Positions 60,728-64,000 of a DNA stretch of 64,000 nucleotides are shown here, piece by piece. Positions within the stretch are counted from its first letter, which is position 1. Each line of letters begins with the position of its first letter. Both the position numbers and the translations under genes were made by a program. Origin of the DNA: Streptomyces sp. Ru72. Its GTDB lineage: Bacteria; Actinomycetota; Actinomycetes; Streptomycetales; Streptomycetaceae. The notes under the pieces are model-generated. The model saw nothing but the letters and a program-made list of their open reading frames with translations. It had not been told where the DNA came from and ran no database searches. The stretch spans positions 36,139-100,138 of the forward strand of contig NZ_PQSR01000021.1 in NCBI RefSeq assembly GCF_002920635.1, given 5' to 3'.

Positions 60728-62022
60728 TCCGCCAGCTGATCGTCAGTTACGTCCTGCTGGTGGCCGTCGCTCTCGCCGCGTTCACCGTGCCGGTGGCCTT
60801 CACACTGACCGCGCAGCTGCGCGGGGACACCGAGGAGTCCGTACGGCGCGAGGCGAAGACCATGGCGCTGCTCCTGGCTGACGGGGGCGACGACGCTCGG
60901 GTGGCCCTGGACCGCATCGCGGCGGCCTATGCGCGCCAGACACCCGGCCGGGTCGACGTGCTGCCCTCCTCGGCGGCGCCCACCGGTACCACCGACCACT
61001 GGGGCAGCGGCGCGTTGCAGGTGACGGTCCCGGCGAAGGCGGCCGACGGGCACCTGGTGGGCGCCGTCCGGATCACGTACCCGACCCGCGACCTCACCCG
61101 TCGGCTCTGGCAGATCTGGGGTTTCAGGGCGGCCCTCGCGGTCGCCGTCCTCGGGGTGGCGGCGCTGATCGGCGCCGTGGTGGCCCGCCGTCTGACCCGG
61201 CCGCTGCGCCAGCTCAACGACATGGCGAGCAGGTTCAGTGACGGCGACCTGACGGCCAGGTCCCCTGTGACCGGCCCCCAGGAGACCCAGACCTTGGCCC
61301 GCACGCTGAACCAGGCCGGGGAGCGGCTTGACACGTTGATCGCCTCCCAGCGCATCTTCGTGGCGGACGCCTCCCACCAGCTCAGGACCCCGCTCACCGC
61401 GCTGAGACTGTCGCTGGACAACATCGCGGACGGCGTGGACGACGAGTTCGTGAAGGAGGACGTGGAGCAGGCGACGGCCGAGGTGGTGCGGATGAGCCGG
61501 CTGGTGAACGGTCTGCTGGTGCTGGCGCGGGCGGAGGCGAAGGTCGCGGCGGCGGAGCCGCTGGCGCTGAAGGAGATCATCGCCGAACGCCTCGCTGTGT
61601 GGAGGCCGGCCGCCGACGAACGCGGAGTCACCATCGCGCTCGGGGGAAGTGTCGACGACCGGCTGCTGGTGCTGGCCGGCCCGGGCAATCTGGACCAGGT
61701 GCTGGACAACGTGCTCTCCAACGCCCTGGAGGTCTCACCGGACGGCGGCACGATCACCTTCCGGGTGGAGTCCGGGGGCGACGAGGTGGTGCTGTCGGTG
61801 CTGGACGAGGGACCGGGCATGACGGATGCGGAGAAGTCCCGGGCGTTCGACCGTTTCTGGCGCGGTCAGGGCCTCACCGGGCGCTCCGGCTCGGGCCTCG
61901 GCCTCTCCGTCGTCAAGCAGTTGGTGACGGACGACGGCGGCACGGTGGTCCTGCGGGACGCGCCCGGAGGCGGGCTGTGCGTGGTGATCAGCCTTCGGGC
62001 ATCGCCGAGGAGTGGTGGTTGA
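60724..62022 (+). CDS. Sensor histidine kinase, partner of the adjacent response regulator
   Basis: 432 aa membrane kinase: first transmembrane helix about 4-30 (LIVSYVLLVAVALAAFTVP), an extracytoplasmic sensor of about 100 residues, second helix about 135-160 (ALAVAVLGVAALIGAVV), HAMP (about 160-212), HisKA with the phospho-His in FVADASHQLRTPLTAL, and HATPase with DNVLSNALEVSP, DEGPGMT and GSGLGLSVVKQLV. All catalytic boxes are intact. It overlaps the response-regulator gene by four bases. The 3' end overlaps antisense by 35 bases with the convergent secreted-protein gene, so the two transcripts could interfere. Confidence 0.93.
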   Translation: MIRQLIVSYVLLVAVALAAFTVPVAFTLTAQLRGDTEESVRREAKTMALLLADGGDDARVALDRIAAAYARQTPGRVDVLPSSAAPTGTTDHWGSGALQVTVPAKAADGHLVGAVRITYPTRDLTRRLWQIWGFRAALAVAVLGVAALIGAVVARRLTRPLRQLNDMASRFSDGDLTARSPVTGPQETQTLARTLNQAGERLDTLIASQRIFVADASHQLRTPLTALRLSLDNIADGVDDEFVKEDVEQATAEVVRMSRLVNGLLVLARAEAKVAAAEPLALKEIIAERLAVWRPAADERGVTIALGGSVDDRLLVLAGPGNLDQVLDNVLSNALEVSPDGGTITFRVESGGDEVVLSVLDEGPGMTDAEKSRAFDRFWRGQGLTGRSGSGLGLSVVKQLVTDDGGTVVLRDAPGGGLCVVISLRASPRSGG

Positions 62023-62488
62023 CGATCAGCCAATTGCCGTTGGGCTGCTTCTCGTACTCGTAGGTGTAGCGGGCCTCGACGGTCCTCTTCGTGCCCGTCT
62101 TCGGGTCGACGACCGTGAACTGGTAGACGCCGGTGTCGATGGCGGAGTTCCCATCGAGGACCTTGACGATGGTTCTGATCTTCTTGCCGACCGGCTTCTT
62201 GCGCAGGAAGTGCTGGAAGTAGTCCTCGATCTCGGCGTGGCTGGTGCGGATCTTGTTGGAGACGGTGGGCAGCAGGACGGCGTCGTTCGCGTAGCGGTCG
62301 GCCACCTTCTTCGGGTCGCCGGTCTTCAACGCGGCGTTCCAGCCCTCGAAGAGGGCGGTGATCTCCGCCTTGGTGGGCCTTGCGTCCGGGTGGCGGGGGC
62401 CGGCCGCGCTGACGCCGGCCACGGTGAGGGTGGTGACGACGGCGGTGGCGGTGGCGAGGCCGACGCGTATGCGGGTCTTACGGGTCAT
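61988..62488 (-). CDS. Secreted SgcJ/EcaC-type NTF2-like (SnoaL fold) protein
   Basis: 166 aa. Signal peptide (RIRVGLATATAVVTTLTVAG, cleavage near VSA-AG), then a single NTF2-like domain: ITALFEGWNAALKTGDPKKV, DRYANDAVLLPTVSNKI, IEDYFQHFLRKKPVGKKIRT and ARYTYEYEKQPNGNWLIVNH. The fold is that of the SgcJ/EcaC oxidoreductase family and CaMKII-association domains; the biochemical role of secreted members is not known. ATG 62488 has GGAGAAGCG directly upstream. Convergent with the sensor kinase gene and overlapping it by 35 bases; it could be a target or a modulator of the two-component system. Confidence 0.87.
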   Translation of the reverse strand: MTRKTRIRVGLATATAVVTTLTVAGVSAAGPRHPDARPTKAEITALFEGWNAALKTGDPKKVADRYANDAVLLPTVSNKIRTSHAEIEDYFQHFLRKKPVGKKIRTIVKVLDGNSAIDTGVYQFTVVDPKTGTKRTVEARYTYEYEKQPNGNWLIVNHHSSAMPEG

Positions 62489-62699
62489 CGCTTCTCCAGT
62501 GCGCTCGAGCTGGGGTTTGTGGGTTTCTCCCTCTCTTCGGGAGTGACTCCAGACTCGCGAACCACCGGTCAGGGCCCGTGCAGCGGGCATAAAGGATGCG
62601 CCCAGCACTCGTACAATTCGCGCACCCGGATCGCGCCGTAGTGGCGGCGCCACCACCACTACGGCCACGGCCTCATCGTCGTCCGTGATCCCTCCCAGC

Positions 62700-62885
62700 C
62701 GCTCCCGCCGTGGGCCTCGGGTCCGACGGCCCGCCAAGCTCCACGCGGACAAGGGTTATGACTACGACCACCTGCGGAGATGGCTCCGCAAAACGAGGCG
62801 TCCGCCACCGGATTGCCCGCATGGGCATCGACTCGTCCCAGCGGCTTGGGCGGCACCGCTGGGTGGTCGAGCGCTCAAGTCCGGC
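62700..62885 (+). mobile_element. IS5-family transposase C-terminal fragment, frameshifted
   Basis: The plus strand reads AKLHADKGYDYDHLRRWLR, then after one indel GVRHRIARMGIDSSQRLGRH and RWVVERS, the second Asp (HADKGYD) and catalytic Glu (VVER) region of a further IS5 subgroup. It stops at ERS and abuts the LacI gene end. Confidence 0.75.
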
Positions 62886-62907
62886 CCAGTGGGGGACCGT
62901 TCACCAA

Positions 62908-63969
62908 TCAGGCGGATGCCCGTACGACAAGGCGAGTCGGGGTGACCATGGAGGACAGCGAGTGGCCGCTGTCTCCCGACGGGGACTTCTCCGGCGCGCG
63001 GTTGAACAGCACCCGTGCCATCAGGCGTCCCATGCCCTCGATGTCCTGGTGCACGGTGGTCAGGGGCGGCGACGTCGCTTCGGCGATGGGCGCCAGGTCG
63101 TCGAAGCCGACGACGGCCACATCCGCCGGCACACTGCGGCCCCGTTCCCGCAGCACCCGCAGGGCACCGGATGCCATGAGGTCCGAGGCGACGAAGACCG
63201 CGTCCAGATCCGGGCACCGATCGAGAAGCAGGGTCATGGCGTCGGCTCCGCCCTGCAGCGTGAAGTCGCCCTCTGCGATCAGCCGGGGCGGGGCGTCCGG
63301 GAGCACATCGCGGTAGCCCTCCAGACGGTCGATCGCGGAAGCCTGGTTGAGAGGCCCGGTGATGGATCCGATGTGTCGGCGGCCCCGTGACGTGAGGTAT
63401 CGGACGGCTTCCCTGGCTCCGCCGCGGTTGTCGGCGTCGACGTAGGTGTAGCCGTGGCTGCGGTGTCCCGAGCCGATGACCGGGCGGCCGCCGAAGACGG
63501 CGGGAAGGCCCATCTGCTCGACCATGCCCGGCAATGGGTCGTCGGCTCGCAGCGAGAACAGCAGCGCGCCATCCACGTGGCCGCCGCCCAGGAAGTTGCC
63601 CACGCGCGGATAGTCGTCCGGCTCCTCGATGAACAGCAGCACCGGCTGCGCTCCTTGCTGGACGAGTTCCTGCCGGATGCCACGGAGATGGCAGTCGAAA
63701 TAGGGGTCCACGAAGAGCCGGTTCTGAGGTTCGGTGACCACAACGGCGACAGCGTTGTTGCGGCGGGTGACCAGGCTGCGGGCGGCTTGGTTGGGTACGT
63801 AGCCGAGTTCGGCGACCACTGTTCGGACGCGTTCGGCGACCGCGGCTCGCACCCTTGGCTCACCGTTGATCACACGCGACACGGTGGACTTCGAAACCCC
63901 TGCCCTGCGCGCTACGTCCTCGAGTGTCGGGCGTTGTCCGTTCGGTCGCTCAGTCAACACCGTCTCCAC
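62908..63969 (-). CDS. LacI family transcriptional regulator, second copy
   Basis: 353 aa. N-terminal LacI helix-turn-helix (PTLEDVARRAGVSKSTVSRV, INGEPRVRAAVAERV) with hinge NQAARSLV, then the periplasmic-binding-like domain (DPYFDCHLRGIRQELVQQGA, FVASDLMASGALRVLRERG). GTG 63969 is taken as start; GTG 63960 and TTG 63957 are in-frame alternatives close to GGAG. Its targets probably lie beyond the right edge of the window. It is only moderately similar to the 57708 copy. Confidence 0.9.
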   Translation of the reverse strand: METVLTERPNGQRPTLEDVARRAGVSKSTVSRVINGEPRVRAAVAERVRTVVAELGYVPNQAARSLVTRRNNAVAVVVTEPQNRLFVDPYFDCHLRGIRQELVQQGAQPVLLFIEEPDDYPRVGNFLGGGHVDGALLFSLRADDPLPGMVEQMGLPAVFGGRPVIGSGHRSHGYTYVDADNRGGAREAVRYLTSRGRRHIGSITGPLNQASAIDRLEGYRDVLPDAPPRLIAEGDFTLQGGADAMTLLLDRCPDLDAVFVASDLMASGALRVLRERGRSVPADVAVVGFDDLAPIAEATSPPLTTVHQDIEGMGRLMARVLFNRAPEKSPSGDSGHSLSSMVTPTRLVVRASA

Positions 63970-64000
63970 TGGGAGGGCAGTTCATCGGGCGTTGGACAGG

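Overview
The window is high-GC actinomycete DNA, almost certainly Streptomyces. The evidence is strong GC bias at third codon positions, GTG/TTG starts with GGAGG-type ribosome sites, 4-base GTGA/ATGA gene overlaps, SpoIIE-type phosphatases, a LAL regulator, ECF41 and DUF6193 relatives, SUKH proteins, AbfB-tailed GH43 enzymes, and dense debris of IS5, IS110, IS21, IS3, IS630, IS701 and ISL3 elements. So many broken genes suggest an accessory region, possibly a chromosome arm (inference).

Layout. 0-9 kb: a clipped peptidase end, a GNAT acetyltransferase, two large PAS/GAF-SpoIIE phosphatases, then a gene graveyard (histidine-kinase-like ATPase, an unassigned protein, the SnoaL tail of an ECF41 sigma factor), an intact PIG-L deacetylase and a frameshifted SDR. 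9.5-19 kb: a well-kept aromatic-catabolism cluster with an MFS transporter, a divergent LysR regulator, and an operon-like series of FAA hydrolase, cyclase, FAD monooxygenase, amidohydrolase/decarboxylase, extradiol dioxygenase, second FAA hydrolase and SDR. 19-24.5 kb: IS5 scrap, an alpha/beta hydrolase lacking its nucleophile serine, an AraC regulator and a LAL regulator.

24.7-48.3 kb: a mosaic of small accessory genes. These include three SUKH-superfamily proteins (two with leucine-rich tails), a P-loop kinase-like protein, a MOSC protein, a secreted protein, a second PIG-L deacetylase, a serpin, an ADP-ribosylglycohydrolase, a DinB protein, an SDR-MerR pair, an APH-type kinase and a TPR protein. 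They are interleaved with decayed genes. At 28.0-30.3 kb an IS110-family element sits inside an IS5 transposase gene, and the two IS5 halves abut it with only a shared CT dinucleotide. Its 331-base leader could encode a bridge RNA.

48.7-64 kb: an AraC/aldo-keto reductase divergent pair, then arabinan-type genes (a GH97 remnant, two divergent GH43-AbfB secreted enzymes, a LacI regulator), nested IS21/integrase/IS3 scrap, a PPOX-fold flavoprotein, an OmpR-type two-component system converging on a secreted SgcJ-like protein, and a second LacI regulator at the edge.

How the parts may work together: the 9.5-19 kb genes fit ring hydroxylation, meta cleavage, hydrolysis/decarboxylation and dehydrogenation of an imported aromatic, with the LysR protein as probable switch. 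The GH43 pair fits release of arabinose from arabinan under LacI control. The SUKH set plus the ADP-ribosylglycohydrolase could be orphan immunity genes. All three readings are inferences from gene content.
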